From contig NZ_CP119967.1 of assembly GCF_029543085.1 (NCBI RefSeq), positions 1,142,501 through 1,206,500 on the forward strand: DNA of 64,000 bases. The letters run 5' to 3'. Under the pieces are notes generated by a model, which ran no database searches, was not told the origin of the DNA, and worked only from the letters and a program-made list of their open reading frames with translations. This stretch comes from Pseudomonas sp. A34-9 (lineage in GTDB: Bacteria; Pseudomonadota; Gammaproteobacteria; Pseudomonadales; Pseudomonadaceae). A program made the translations under genes and the position numbers. Positions 21,052 through 29,286 of the stretch are shown here, piece by piece. Position 1 is the first letter of the stretch, and every line of letters begins with the position of its first letter.

Positions 21052-22083
21052 ATGAAGATGTTGAAATCCACTCTGGCGGTCGTGACTGCTGCAGCAGTAC
21101 TCGGCGTCAGCGGGTTCGCTCAGGCGGGTGCAACCCTGGATGCGGTGCAGAAGAAAGGTTTCGTGCAGTGTGGCGTAAGCGACGGTCTGCCGGGCTTCTC
21201 GGTTCCGGACGCTACCGGCAAGATCCTCGGGATCGACGCTGACGTCTGCCGCGCTGTGGCCGCTGCCGTATTCGGCGACGCGACCAAGGTCAAATTCAGT
21301 CAGTTGAACGCCAAGGAGCGCTTCACCGCGCTGCAATCGGGCGAGATCGACATCCTGTCGCGCAACACCACCATGACCAGTTCGCGTGACGCGGGCATGG
21401 GCCTGAAATTCCCGGGCTTTATTACCTACTACGACGGCATCGGCTTCCTGGTGAACAACAAGCTGGGCGTGAAGAGTGCCAAAGAGCTGGACGGTGCAAC
21501 CATCTGCATCCAGGCCGGTACCACCACCGAGCTGAACGTTTCCGACTACTTCCGTGGCAACGGTCTGAAATACACCCCGATCACTTTCGACACCTCCGAT
21601 GAAAGCGCCAAGTCGCTGGAATCCGGTCGTTGCGACGTGCTGACCTCCGACAAGTCCCAGCTGTTCGCCCAGCGCTCCAAGCTGGCGTCGCCGAAGGACT
21701 ACGTGGTTCTGCCGGAAACCATTTCCAAAGAACCACTGGGCCCTGTCGTGCGTAACGGCGACGACGAGTGGCTGGCCATCGTGCGTTGGGTTGGCTACGC
21801 GCTGCTCAACACCGAAGAAGCCGGCATCACGTCGAAAAACGTCGAAGCTGAAGCCAAGTCGACCAAGAACCCGGACGTCGCCCGTATGCTCGGCGCTGAC
21901 GGCGAGTACGGCAAAGACCTGAAACTGCCGAAAGACTGGGTTGTACAGATCGTCAAACAAGTCGGCAACTACGGCGAAATCTTCGAGAAAAACCTCGGCA
22001 AGAGCACTCCGCTGGAAATCGACCGCGGCTTGAACGCCCTGTGGAACAACGGCGGCATTCAGTACGCACCACCAGTGCGCTAA
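21052..22083 (+). CDS. aapJ: AapJ, general L-amino-acid binding protein
   Basis: Periplasmic receptor of a polar amino-acid ABC importer. The signal peptide is residues 1-25 (ending GFAQA). Family blocks are GFVQCGVSDGLPGFS, GIDADVCRAVAAAVFGD and LNAKERFTALQSGEIDILSRNTTMT. The length of 343 residues, larger than lysine/arginine-type receptors, is characteristic of AapJ/BztA. Ribosome site TGGAGG. First gene of aapJQMP. Confidence 0.95.
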   Translation: MKMLKSTLAVVTAAAVLGVSGFAQAGATLDAVQKKGFVQCGVSDGLPGFSVPDATGKILGIDADVCRAVAAAVFGDATKVKFSQLNAKERFTALQSGEIDILSRNTTMTSSRDAGMGLKFPGFITYYDGIGFLVNNKLGVKSAKELDGATICIQAGTTTELNVSDYFRGNGLKYTPITFDTSDESAKSLESGRCDVLTSDKSQLFAQRSKLASPKDYVVLPETISKEPLGPVVRNGDDEWLAIVRWVGYALLNTEEAGITSKNVEAEAKSTKNPDVARMLGADGEYGKDLKLPKDWVVQIVKQVGNYGEIFEKNLGKSTPLEIDRGLNALWNNGGIQYAPPVR

Positions 22084-22091
22084 TGGTTCTA

Positions 22092-22116
22092 TCACCCGGC
22101 GGGCCAACCGCCGGGT
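22092..22116 (+). promoter_or_regulatory. Intra-operon stem-loop between aapJ and aapQ
   Basis: CACCCGGCGG-gccaa-CCGCCGGGTG, a 10-bp GC-rich stem with only a weak T stretch after it. Such hairpins commonly protect the receptor mRNA and allow partial termination, so that the binding protein is made in excess. Confidence 0.7.
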
Positions 22117-22149
22117 GATGTTCTTGTTCCATTTTTTCCGGGGCACTTC

Positions 22150-23331
22150 ATGCAAAATTCAATCGGCGCACCAAAGCAGAGGCTCAGCCTCAGCGATCCG
22201 CGAGTGCGTGCGTGGCTATTCCAGATCATCACCGTTGTGGCGGTGGTCTCGCTGGGCTGGTACTTGTTCGACAACACGCAAACCAACCTTCAGCACCGGG
22301 GCATTACCTCCGGTTTCGGCTTTCTGGAGCGCAGTGCCGGGTTCGGCATCGCTCAACACCTGATCGACTACACCGAAGCGGACAGCTATGCCCGCGTCTT
22401 CGTTATCGGTCTTCTCAACACCCTGTTGGTGACCGTGATCGGCGTGATTCTGGCGACGATTCTCGGCTTCATCATCGGCGTGGCGCGGCTGTCGCAGAAC
22501 TGGATCATCAGCAAACTGGCGACCGTGTATGTGGAAGTGTTCCGCAACATTCCGCCGCTGCTGCAAATCCTGTTCTGGTACTTCGCGGTGTTCCTGACCA
22601 TGCCGGGGCCGCGCAACAGCCATAACTTCGGCGACACCTTCTTCGTCAGCAGCCGTGGCCTGAACATGCCGGCGGCGCTGATGGCTGATGGCTTCTGGGC
22701 TTTTTTCGGCAGCGTCGTGGTGGCGATCATCGCTACCGTGCTGATGTGCCGGTGGGCCAACAAGCGCTTTGAAGAAACCGGCGTACCGTTCCACAAGTTC
22801 TGGACGGGGCTGGCGATCATGTTGGTGATCCCGGCCTTGTGCGCACTGATCTTTGGCGCGCCGCTGCACTGGGAAATGCCCAAGCTGCAAGGCTTCAACT
22901 TCGTCGGCGGCTGGGTGCTGATCCCGGAACTGCTCGCCTTGACCCTGGCCCTGACCGTGTACACCGCGGCGTTCATCGCCGAGATCGTGCGTTCGGGGAT
23001 CAAGTCGGTCAGCCATGGCCAGACCGAAGCGGCGCGTTCGCTCGGCCTGCGCAACGGTCCGACCCTGCGCAAGGTGATCATTCCGCAAGCCCTGCGCGTG
23101 ATCATTCCGCCGCTGACCAGCCAATACCTGAACCTGGCAAAAAACTCTTCGCTGGCTGCCGGTATCGGTTACCCGGAAATGGTTTCTTTGTTCGCCGGCA
23201 CCGTGCTCAACCAGACCGGTCAAGCGATCGAGGTGATTGCCATCACCATGAGCGTGTACCTGGCGATCAGTATCAGCATTTCCCTGCTGATGAACTGGTA
23301 CAACAAGCGCATTGCGCTGATCGAGCGGTAA
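22150..23331 (+). CDS. aapQ: AapQ, general amino-acid ABC transporter permease
   Basis: Inner-membrane permease subunit of 393 residues with the long N-terminal and inserted segments typical of AapQ/BztB. The first membrane segment lies near residues 20-40, and the HisM-type core begins at VFVIGLLNTLLVTVIGVIL. The EAA loop that contacts the ATPase reads EAARSLGLRNGPTLRKVIIP. It pairs with AapM. Confidence 0.94.
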   Translation: MQNSIGAPKQRLSLSDPRVRAWLFQIITVVAVVSLGWYLFDNTQTNLQHRGITSGFGFLERSAGFGIAQHLIDYTEADSYARVFVIGLLNTLLVTVIGVILATILGFIIGVARLSQNWIISKLATVYVEVFRNIPPLLQILFWYFAVFLTMPGPRNSHNFGDTFFVSSRGLNMPAALMADGFWAFFGSVVVAIIATVLMCRWANKRFEETGVPFHKFWTGLAIMLVIPALCALIFGAPLHWEMPKLQGFNFVGGWVLIPELLALTLALTVYTAAFIAEIVRSGIKSVSHGQTEAARSLGLRNGPTLRKVIIPQALRVIIPPLTSQYLNLAKNSSLAAGIGYPEMVSLFAGTVLNQTGQAIEVIAITMSVYLAISISISLLMNWYNKRIALIER

Positions 23332-23341
23332 GGAAAAGCGC

Positions 23342-24436
23342 ATGAGTACTCATACTTTCAAACCCGACATGCCCCCACCGAACAGCAGTATCGGCGTGGT
23401 GGCGTGGATGCGCGCGAACATGTTCTCCAGCTGGCTCAACACCCTGCTGACGCTGTTTGCGTTCTACCTGATCTACCTGGTGGTGCCACCGATCCTCAGT
23501 TGGGCCATCCTCGATGCCAACTGGGTCGGCACTACCCGAGCCGACTGCACCAAGGACGGCGCCTGCTGGGTGTTCATCCAGCAGCGTTTTGGCCAGTTCA
23601 TGTACGGCTATTACCCGCCGGAACTGCGCTGGCGCGTCGACCTGACCGTGTGGTTGGCGGTAATCGGCGCGGCGCCATTGTTCATCTCGCGGGTACCGCG
23701 TAAAGCGATCTACGGGCTGAGCTTTCTGGTGTTGTACCCGATCATCGCCTTCATCCTGCTGCACGGCGGTTTCGGCCTGACCAATGTGGCGACCAGCCAG
23801 TGGGGCGGTCTGATGCTGACCCTGGTCATCGCCACTGTCGGCATCGCCGGTGCCTTGCCGCTGGGGATTGTGCTGGCGCTGGGCCGTCGGTCGAACATGC
23901 CGGCGATTCGTGTGGTCTGCGTGACCTTCATCGAGTTCTGGCGCGGCGTGCCGTTGATCACGGTGCTGTTCATGTCCTCGGTGATGCTGCCGCTGTTCCT
24001 GCCTGAAGGCATGAACTTCGACAAACTGCTGCGCGCGCTGATCGGCGTGATCCTGTTCCAGTCGGCCTATGTGGCCGAAGTGGTGCGCGGTGGTCTGCAA
24101 GCGATCCCCAAAGGTCAGTACGAAGCGGCTGCAGCGATGGGCCTCGGTTACTGGCGTTCGATGGGGCTGGTGATCCTGCCGCAAGCCCTGAAGCTGGTGA
24201 TTCCCGGCATCGTCAACACCTTCATTGCGCTGTTCAAGGACACCAGTCTGGTGATCATCATCGGCCTGTTTGACCTGCTCAACAGCGTCAAGCAAGCCGC
24301 TGCCGATCCGAAATGGCTGGGCATGGCCACCGAAGGCTACGTATTCGCCGCCCTGGTGTTCTGGATTTTCTGTTTTGGTATGTCGCGCTATTCCATGCAT
24401 CTGGAACGCAAGCTCGACACTGGCCACAAGCGTTAG
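23342..24436 (+). CDS. aapM: AapM, general amino-acid ABC transporter permease
   Basis: Second permease subunit, 364 residues. It has several membrane helices, an EAA loop (YEAAAAMGLGYWRSMGLVILP) and the hydrophobic inserted region typical of AapM/BztC. It starts ten bases after aapQ with an AAGGAA ribosome site and is 11 bases upstream of aapP. Confidence 0.94.
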   Translation: MSTHTFKPDMPPPNSSIGVVAWMRANMFSSWLNTLLTLFAFYLIYLVVPPILSWAILDANWVGTTRADCTKDGACWVFIQQRFGQFMYGYYPPELRWRVDLTVWLAVIGAAPLFISRVPRKAIYGLSFLVLYPIIAFILLHGGFGLTNVATSQWGGLMLTLVIATVGIAGALPLGIVLALGRRSNMPAIRVVCVTFIEFWRGVPLITVLFMSSVMLPLFLPEGMNFDKLLRALIGVILFQSAYVAEVVRGGLQAIPKGQYEAAAAMGLGYWRSMGLVILPQALKLVIPGIVNTFIALFKDTSLVIIIGLFDLLNSVKQAAADPKWLGMATEGYVFAALVFWIFCFGMSRYSMHLERKLDTGHKR

Positions 24437-24447
24437 GAGTTGTGTAA

Positions 24448-25212
24448 ATGAGTGAAGCAATCAAAAAGCCTGTAGGTCCTGAAGGCATTATTCAGATGCA
24501 GGGCGTCAACAAGTGGTACGGCCAGTTCCACGTGCTCAAAGACATCAACCTCAACGTCAAGCAGGGCGAGCGTATCGTTCTGTGCGGGCCGTCGGGTTCC
24601 GGCAAATCGACGACAATTCGTTGCCTCAATCGTCTGGAAGAACACCAGCAGGGCCGCATCGTCGTCGACGGCGTGGAACTGACCAACGACCTCAAGCAGA
24701 TCGAAGCGATCCGCCGTGAAGTCGGCATGGTGTTCCAGCATTTCAACCTGTTCCCGCACCTGACCATTTTGCAGAACTGCACCCTGGCGCCGATGTGGGT
24801 ACGCAAGATGCCCAAGCGCAAGGCCGAAGAAATCGCCATGCATTACCTGGAGCGCGTACGCATTCCGGAGCAGGCGCATAAATTCCCGGGGCAACTTTCC
24901 GGTGGTCAGCAGCAGCGCGTGGCGATCGCCCGTGCTCTGTGCATGAAGCCGAAAATCATGTTGTTCGACGAACCGACTTCGGCACTCGATCCGGAGATGG
25001 TGAAGGAAGTACTCGACACCATGATCGGTCTGGCTGAAGACGGCATGACCATGCTCTGTGTGACCCACGAGATGGGCTTTGCCCGCACCGTGGCCAACCG
25101 CGTGATCTTCATGGACAAAGGTGAAATCGTTGAGCAGGCGGCGCCGAATGACTTCTTCGATAACCCGCAGAATGAGCGGACGAAGTTGTTCTTGAGTCAG
25201 ATTTTGCATTGA
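24448..25212 (+). CDS. aapP: AapP, amino-acid ABC transporter ATPase
   Basis: Cytoplasmic ATP-binding subunit, 254 residues. Walker A is GPSGSGKST, the Q-loop region is [12 protein letters not shown], the signature is LSGGQQQR, Walker B is [13 protein letters not shown] and the switch His is in VTHEMGFAR. It closes the aapJQMP operon and is followed by a terminator. Confidence 0.96.
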   Translation: MSEAIKKPVGPEGIIQMQGVNKWYGQFHVLKDINLNVKQGERIVLCGPSGSGKSTTIRCLNRLEEHQQGRIVVDGVELTNDLKQIEAIRREVGMVFQHFNLFPHLTILQNCTLAPMWVRKMPKRKAEEIAMHYLERVRIPEQAHKFPGQLSGGQQQRVAIARALCMKPKIMLFDEPTSALDPEMVKEVLDTMIGLAEDGMTMLCVTHEMGFARTVANRVIFMDKGEIVEQAAPNDFFDNPQNERTKLFLSQILH

Positions 25213-25230
25213 TGGTTTGTGAGTAAAACG

Positions 25231-25258
25231 AACCCGGCCTTGTGCCGGGTTTGTTTTT
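25231..25258 (+). terminator. Rho-independent terminator after aapP
   Basis: AACCCGGCcttgtGCCGGGTT followed by TGTTTTTT. Confidence 0.9.
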
Positions 25259-25264
25259 TGTGCG

Positions 25265-25756
25265 TCAGGACACAGAAAGCGTTTCGTGTTCTTTGTGCTC
25301 GGTATATTTGAACGCGCCCCGCAAATCCGCCCCTTCACCGAGGATTTTCGCGTCGGCGAGCAAATGAGGATAACGATCCAACAAACGCATGAGCAGCATC
25401 AGCGCTTTCGGTGGAAGTACTTCGCCGCGCTCATAGCGGGAAAACGCGTTGTGCCCACCACCTGACAGCAGCTGCACTGTCTCTTTCTGTGTCAGGTGCA
25501 ATTTGCGGCGGATACGCTTCATCTCAGAGCCGATCATTTGCCTTGCAGCGATAACCAGCGCATCACCTGCTTGCCCCCAACGTTCTGCGCTATCGGTATC
25601 GGCATCCCACTCGACTTCACCACACTTCTGGCACTCCCAGCCAGAAAGATCATCTACACGGCGCTCCATGCCTTTGACACTGATGGTTTCGCCACGCCCA
25701 TCAAAATGTTTCATTCCCTCAAGTGCACCGCAGCTGAAGCATTGCCGGGTTTTCAT
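25265..25756 (-). CDS. mqsA: MqsA-type antitoxin (zinc-binding plus helix-turn-helix)
   Basis: Antitoxin and autoregulator of an mqsRA type II toxin-antitoxin system. The N-terminal zinc site has C6-x2-C9 and C42-x2-C45. The HTH_XRE domain is near residues 75-125 (LTQKETVQLLSGGGHNAFSRYERGE), which is the DNA-binding part. At 163 residues it is longer than E. coli MqsA (131) by a C-terminal tail. It overlaps the toxin stop by four bases. It could also be classed as a HigA/YgiT-type antitoxin. Confidence 0.9.
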   Translation of the reverse strand: MKTRQCFSCGALEGMKHFDGRGETISVKGMERRVDDLSGWECQKCGEVEWDADTDSAERWGQAGDALVIAARQMIGSEMKRIRRKLHLTQKETVQLLSGGGHNAFSRYERGEVLPPKALMLLMRLLDRYPHLLADAKILGEGADLRGAFKYTEHKEHETLSVS

Positions 25757-26061
25757 GGGTTCTTCTCCTTGAAAGAGATTACCGGTGGGCCGCCGGTGCG
25801 GTACGTCACCTTGATGTAAATCTCCAGACCTTGTGAATTGATGTGATACACGTCCTGCCAGACTCGATGATCGTCATAGGTGGTCATCGATTTGTACAAC
25901 ATCCTGTTCTGCAACTCGAAAACGATCTCCTGCATTTCTGTGAAGTCAAAACCGAGATCCAGACCGGTTTTTTCCGCGGTCTTGGTGAAAGCTTGTCTGC
26001 CAAGCCGCCTGACTTCTGCCTTGATCACCGCCAAGTCGTAATGGGGCGTGTTCTTTTCCAT
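25753..26061 (-). CDS. mqsR: MqsR-type mRNA interferase toxin
   Basis: RelE-fold endoribonuclease toxin of 102 residues, with strong resemblance to E. coli MqsR in the block YKSMTTYDDHRVWQDVY and the C-terminal ISFKEK. K57, Q69 and Y82 correspond, one position on, to the catalytic Lys56, Gln68 and Tyr81 of E. coli MqsR, so the toxin looks intact. Toxin-first order, as in E. coli. Expression is probably controlled by MqsA binding at 26085-26107. Confidence 0.93.
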   Translation of the reverse strand: MEKNTPHYDLAVIKAEVRRLGRQAFTKTAEKTGLDLGFDFTEMQEIVFELQNRMLYKSMTTYDDHRVWQDVYHINSQGLEIYIKVTYRTGGPPVISFKEKNP

Positions 26062-26084
26062 AAGAAACCAAAACCCTGTCCCTG

Positions 26085-26107
26085 AAATTACCCTTAAAGG
26101 GTAATTT
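26085..26107. promoter_or_regulatory. Perfect 23-bp palindrome, likely MqsA operator
   Basis: AAATTACCCTT-A-AAGGGTAATTT, centred 35 bases upstream of the mqsR ATG and the only strong palindrome there. MqsA of E. coli binds a shorter AACCT...AGGTT palindrome, so this is a sequence variant of the expected site. Confidence 0.7.
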
Positions 26108-26194
26108 TGACCAATCGAAAATGCCGCTCCATGTGTCTCCGATTGACCCTAGGTGGTTGCCGTCCTACACGGGTCTGACTAACATGTCGGAAAA

Positions 26195-26215
26195 TTCATC
26201 CTATGATTGGATGAA
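26195..26215. promoter_or_regulatory. Inverted repeat at the GntR-family gene, probable autoregulatory operator
   Basis: TTCATCC-tatgatt-GGATGAA, 7-bp arms, ending 12 bases before the ATG at 26228. FadR-subfamily regulators usually bind such short palindromes over their own promoters. Confidence 0.55.
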
Positions 26216-26227
26216 AGGGCGAATCCT

Positions 26228-26887
26228 ATGTCAGACATTTCTCCACTCATTAAGCGATCCTTGGTCGATCAGGCCTTGGATCAATTACGACAGCGCATCA
26301 ACAGCGGCGTCTGGCAAGTCGGCGAGCGATTGCCGACCGAACCGGAGCTGTGCGCCGAGCTGGGCATCAGCCGCAACACCGTGCGCGAAGCCATGCGCGT
26401 GCTCGCATTTTCCGGATTGATCGAGATTCGCCAGGGCGATGGCAGTTACTTGCGCGCCGTGGTCGATCCGCTCGATACGCTGAAGGCGTTATCGCGCTGC
26501 TCACTGGAACAGGCGCGGGAAACCCGGCATATCCTCGAAGTCGAGGCGATCGGCCTGGCCGCGTTGCGCCGCACCGACGAAGACCTCGCCGCCTTGCGCG
26601 AGGCGCTCGGCACCAGCGGCAGCCACTATCACGGCGACCTCGACACCTACATCGCCTGCGATCTGGTGTTCCACCGCCGGCTGGTCGACGCCGCGCACAA
26701 CCCGACCCTCAGCGAGTTGTATCGCTATTTTTCCAGCATCGTCGGCGCACAACTGCGTCAGACCCTGAACATCGTCCCGCGCCGTCAAGAAGTGTTTGAC
26801 CTGCACATCGCATTGCTCGATGCGGTCGAACAACGCGATCCGGAACGGGCCAAAGCCTTGTCGAGGCAGTTGATCAATGAACCTTGA
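26228..26887 (+). CDS. GntR/FadR-family transcriptional regulator (FCD domain)
   Basis: Winged helix-turn-helix at residues 8-75 (ERLPTEPELCAELGISRNTVREAMRVL and GDGSYLRAV), then an all-helical FCD ligand domain with putative metal residues in CDLVFHRRLVDAAHNP and FDLHIALLDAVE. The ATG at 26228 was chosen over the TTG at 26207, which has no ribosome site. Its end overlaps or abuts the following MFS gene, so it probably controls that transporter. The effector is unknown. Confidence 0.88.
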   Translation: MSDISPLIKRSLVDQALDQLRQRINSGVWQVGERLPTEPELCAELGISRNTVREAMRVLAFSGLIEIRQGDGSYLRAVVDPLDTLKALSRCSLEQARETRHILEVEAIGLAALRRTDEDLAALREALGTSGSHYHGDLDTYIACDLVFHRRLVDAAHNPTLSELYRYFSSIVGAQLRQTLNIVPRRQEVFDLHIALLDAVEQRDPERAKALSRQLINEP

Positions 26888-26900
26888 AACCGAGAAATCC

Positions 26901-28181
26901 ATGTCCCGCAGTGAGATATCCACAACCCCGAAGCGCACGGCAGAGCTTGAAGAGCTGTTGATCGACGCCGAGGCCGATGACGAGCAAGTTCAACAAAGCC
27001 ATCCGCTGGTGCGCCGGCCGTGGTTGTTGTTGCTGGGCTTGATTCTGGTGGCGCTGAACCTGCGTCCGGCGCTGTCGAGCATGGCGCCGCTGCTCAGCGA
27101 CGTCTCCAAAAGCCTTGGTTTGTCGGCGGCACAGGCCGGTCTGCTGACCACGCTGCCAGTGTTATGCCTCGGTTTGTTTGCACCGCTGGCACCGATTCTG
27201 GCGCGGCGTTTTGGTGCCGAGCGGGTGGTCCTGGGGATTCTGCTGACGCTCGCTGGCGGGATCATTTTGCGCAGTAACTTCGGCGAGATCGGCTTGTTCG
27301 CCGGCAGCGTATTGGGTGGCGCCAGCATCGGCATCATCGGTGTTCTGCTGCCGGGCATCGTCAAACGCGATTTCGCCAAACATGCCGGCACCATGACCGG
27401 TGTCTATACCATGGCGCTGTGCCTGGGCGCAGCGATGGCGGCCGGTTCCAGCGTGCCGTTGAGTGAACACTTCGGGCACAGCTGGGCGATGGGCCTGGGC
27501 TTCTGGGTGATTCCGGCGTTGGTTGCAGCGGTATTCTGGCTGCCGCAAGTCGGGCAGAAACATGGCGCGCACAACGTCGCTTATCGCGTGCGCGGTCTGC
27601 TGCGTGATCCGCTGGCGTGGCAGGTGACGTTGTACATGGGCTTGCAATCGTCGCTGGCCTACATCGTGTTCGGTTGGTTGCCGTCGATTCTGATCGGGCG
27701 TGGATTGACGCCGACCCAGGCCGGTCTGGTGTTGTCCGGTTCGGTGATTATTCAGCTTGCCAGCTCGTTGGCTGCGCCATGGATGGCAACGCGTGGCAAG
27801 GATCAGCGTCTGGCGATTGTGGTGGTGATGGCGCTGACCCTTGGCGGTCTGTTCGGCTGCCTCTATGCACCGATTGAAGGCCTGTGGGGCTGGGCGATTC
27901 TGCTGGGGCTGGGGCAGGGCGGGACGTTCAGTCTGGCGCTGACGTTGATCGTGCTGCGTTCGCGTGATTCACATGTTGCGGCGAACCTGTCGAGCATGTC
28001 CCAGGGTTTCGGTTACACCCTGGCGTCGATGGGGCCGTTCGCGGTCGGCGTGGTGCATGACTGGACTGGCGGCTGGAATGCCGTGGGCTGGATCTTCGGC
28101 ATCATTGGAACTGGCGCCATTATTGCTGGCCTCGGGGCCGGGCGCGCGCTGTACGTGCAAGTGCAAAGCGAGAAAATCTGA
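26901..28181 (+). CDS. MFS transporter, CynX/NimT family
   Basis: Major facilitator of about 426 residues with twelve predicted membrane segments after a charged N-terminal tail; the family block LILVALNLRPALSSMAPLL is characteristic of CynX/NimT (cyanate, 2-nitroimidazole) transporters. An ATG at 26877 overlapping the regulator stop is an equally possible start. It is probably co-transcribed with the GntR gene. The substrate cannot be told from the sequence. Confidence 0.88.
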   Translation: MSRSEISTTPKRTAELEELLIDAEADDEQVQQSHPLVRRPWLLLLGLILVALNLRPALSSMAPLLSDVSKSLGLSAAQAGLLTTLPVLCLGLFAPLAPILARRFGAERVVLGILLTLAGGIILRSNFGEIGLFAGSVLGGASIGIIGVLLPGIVKRDFAKHAGTMTGVYTMALCLGAAMAAGSSVPLSEHFGHSWAMGLGFWVIPALVAAVFWLPQVGQKHGAHNVAYRVRGLLRDPLAWQVTLYMGLQSSLAYIVFGWLPSILIGRGLTPTQAGLVLSGSVIIQLASSLAAPWMATRGKDQRLAIVVVMALTLGGLFGCLYAPIEGLWGWAILLGLGQGGTFSLALTLIVLRSRDSHVAANLSSMSQGFGYTLASMGPFAVGVVHDWTGGWNAVGWIFGIIGTGAIIAGLGAGRALYVQVQSEKI

Positions 28182-28196
28182 ATGCACTGATTTAAA

Positions 28197-28286
28197 TGTG
28201 GGAGCGAGCCTGCTCGCGAAGGCGATTTTACATTCAATATCTGTGTCGACTGACACGCCGCTTTCGCGAGCAGGCTCGCTCCCACA
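28197..28286. repeat. REP inverted pair, family B
   Basis: TGTGGGAGCGAGCCTGCTCG at 28197 and the complementary arm ending CTCGCTCCCACA at 28286. It starts 16 bases after the MFS stop. Confidence 0.87.
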
Positions 28287-28389
28287 TTGGTTTTGCGTGC
28301 TGCAGGTATTCGGTTTACGAATGCCGATAGTGTTTCTGCGCATTGCAGATTATCGTGCTGGCAATCTGTACCTATTTTGGAGTTTGCCC

Positions 28390-28860
28390 ATGAGCGAAGC
28401 CCACGCCGCGTTGATCACCCGCTTTTACCAGGCTTTCCAGCGCCTCGATGCCGAAGCCATGGCCGCCTGCTACACCGACGACGTAGTGTTCAGCGATCCG
28501 GCCTTCGGTGAACTGCGCGGGCGCGATGCCGGCGACATGTGGCGCATGCTCACCACCCGGGCCAAAGACTTCTCGCTGACCTTCGACAACGTTCGCGCCG
28601 ACGACCGCAGCGGCGGTGCGCATTGGGTCGCGACCTACCTGTTCAGTCAGACCGGCAATGTCGTGGTCAACGATATCCAGGCCCGTTTCGTCTTCCGTGA
28701 CGGCAAGATTTGCGAGCACCACGATCACTTCGACCTGTGGCGCTGGTCGCGTCAGGCTTTGGGTTTCAAAGGTCTGCTGCTCGGCTGGACACCGCTGGTG
28801 CGCAACGCCGTTCGCGCTCAGGCGCTGAAGGGACTGAAGGCATTTCAGGCCGGTCGCTGA
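28390..28860 (+). CDS. NTF2/SnoaL-like domain protein
   Basis: A single cone-fold domain of 156 residues. The pattern LITRFYQAFQRLDAEAMAACYTDDVVFSDPAFGE is typical of the N-terminal helices of SnoaL/ketosteroid-isomerase-like proteins. The C-terminal tail (LGWTPLVRNAVRAQALKGL) is basic and helical. The ATG at 28390 has TTGGAG nine bases upstream; the frame is open much further back but that portion overlaps the MFS gene in another frame. Function unknown. Confidence 0.85.
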   Translation: MSEAHAALITRFYQAFQRLDAEAMAACYTDDVVFSDPAFGELRGRDAGDMWRMLTTRAKDFSLTFDNVRADDRSGGAHWVATYLFSQTGNVVVNDIQARFVFRDGKICEHHDHFDLWRWSRQALGFKGLLLGWTPLVRNAVRAQALKGLKAFQAGR

Positions 28861-28899
28861 TAAGATCGCCGCCTGTTTCCTACATGTCTTGATCCCGAA

Positions 28900-29202
28900 G
28901 TGACCAGCCTTAGCGAAAAAACTGTCGATGTGGCCAAACCGGTGAGCAAGTCCTGGTTCGTCTACCTCGTTCGCGCGGCCAATGGTTCGTTGTACTGCGG
29001 GATCAGCGACGATCCGGTGCGCCGTTTCGCCAAACATCAAAGCGGCAAAGGCGCGCGGTTCTTCCTCTCCAGCCCGGCCATGGCGCTGGTCTACACCGAG
29101 CAGTGCCGCGACAAGAGCGATGCACTGCGCCAGGAACACTTGATCAAAAAACTCAAGAAGAGCGCCAAGGAATGTCTGGTGGCGTCTTATCAATCTGACT
29201 GA
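28900..29202 (+). CDS. GIY-YIG nuclease superfamily protein (YhbQ type)
   Basis: A small protein of 100 residues whose core matches the stand-alone GIY-YIG domain: [20 protein letters not shown] (VYL...YCGIS), R41-R42 with [14 protein letters not shown], and [17 protein letters not shown]. The YhbQ/UPF0213 family is probably involved in DNA or RNA processing. The GTG start at 28900 is the only initiator that covers the domain, with a poor ribosome site, so the start is uncertain. Confidence 0.85.
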   Translation: MTSLSEKTVDVAKPVSKSWFVYLVRAANGSLYCGISDDPVRRFAKHQSGKGARFFLSSPAMALVYTEQCRDKSDALRQEHLIKKLKKSAKECLVASYQSD

Positions 29203-29286
29203 TCAGTTCCCATCAGGCAGATCTGTAGGCTGCTAAGCAAATGCACGCTAAGCTGCTGGCTCACTATCTGAGCGGCGGAGCCGAGC

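Noticed and set aside
27964..28389. N-terminal extension of the NTF2-like frame
   Set aside because: It overlaps the MFS gene in another frame and reads through a REP pair; the ATG at 28390 has a proper ribosome site.
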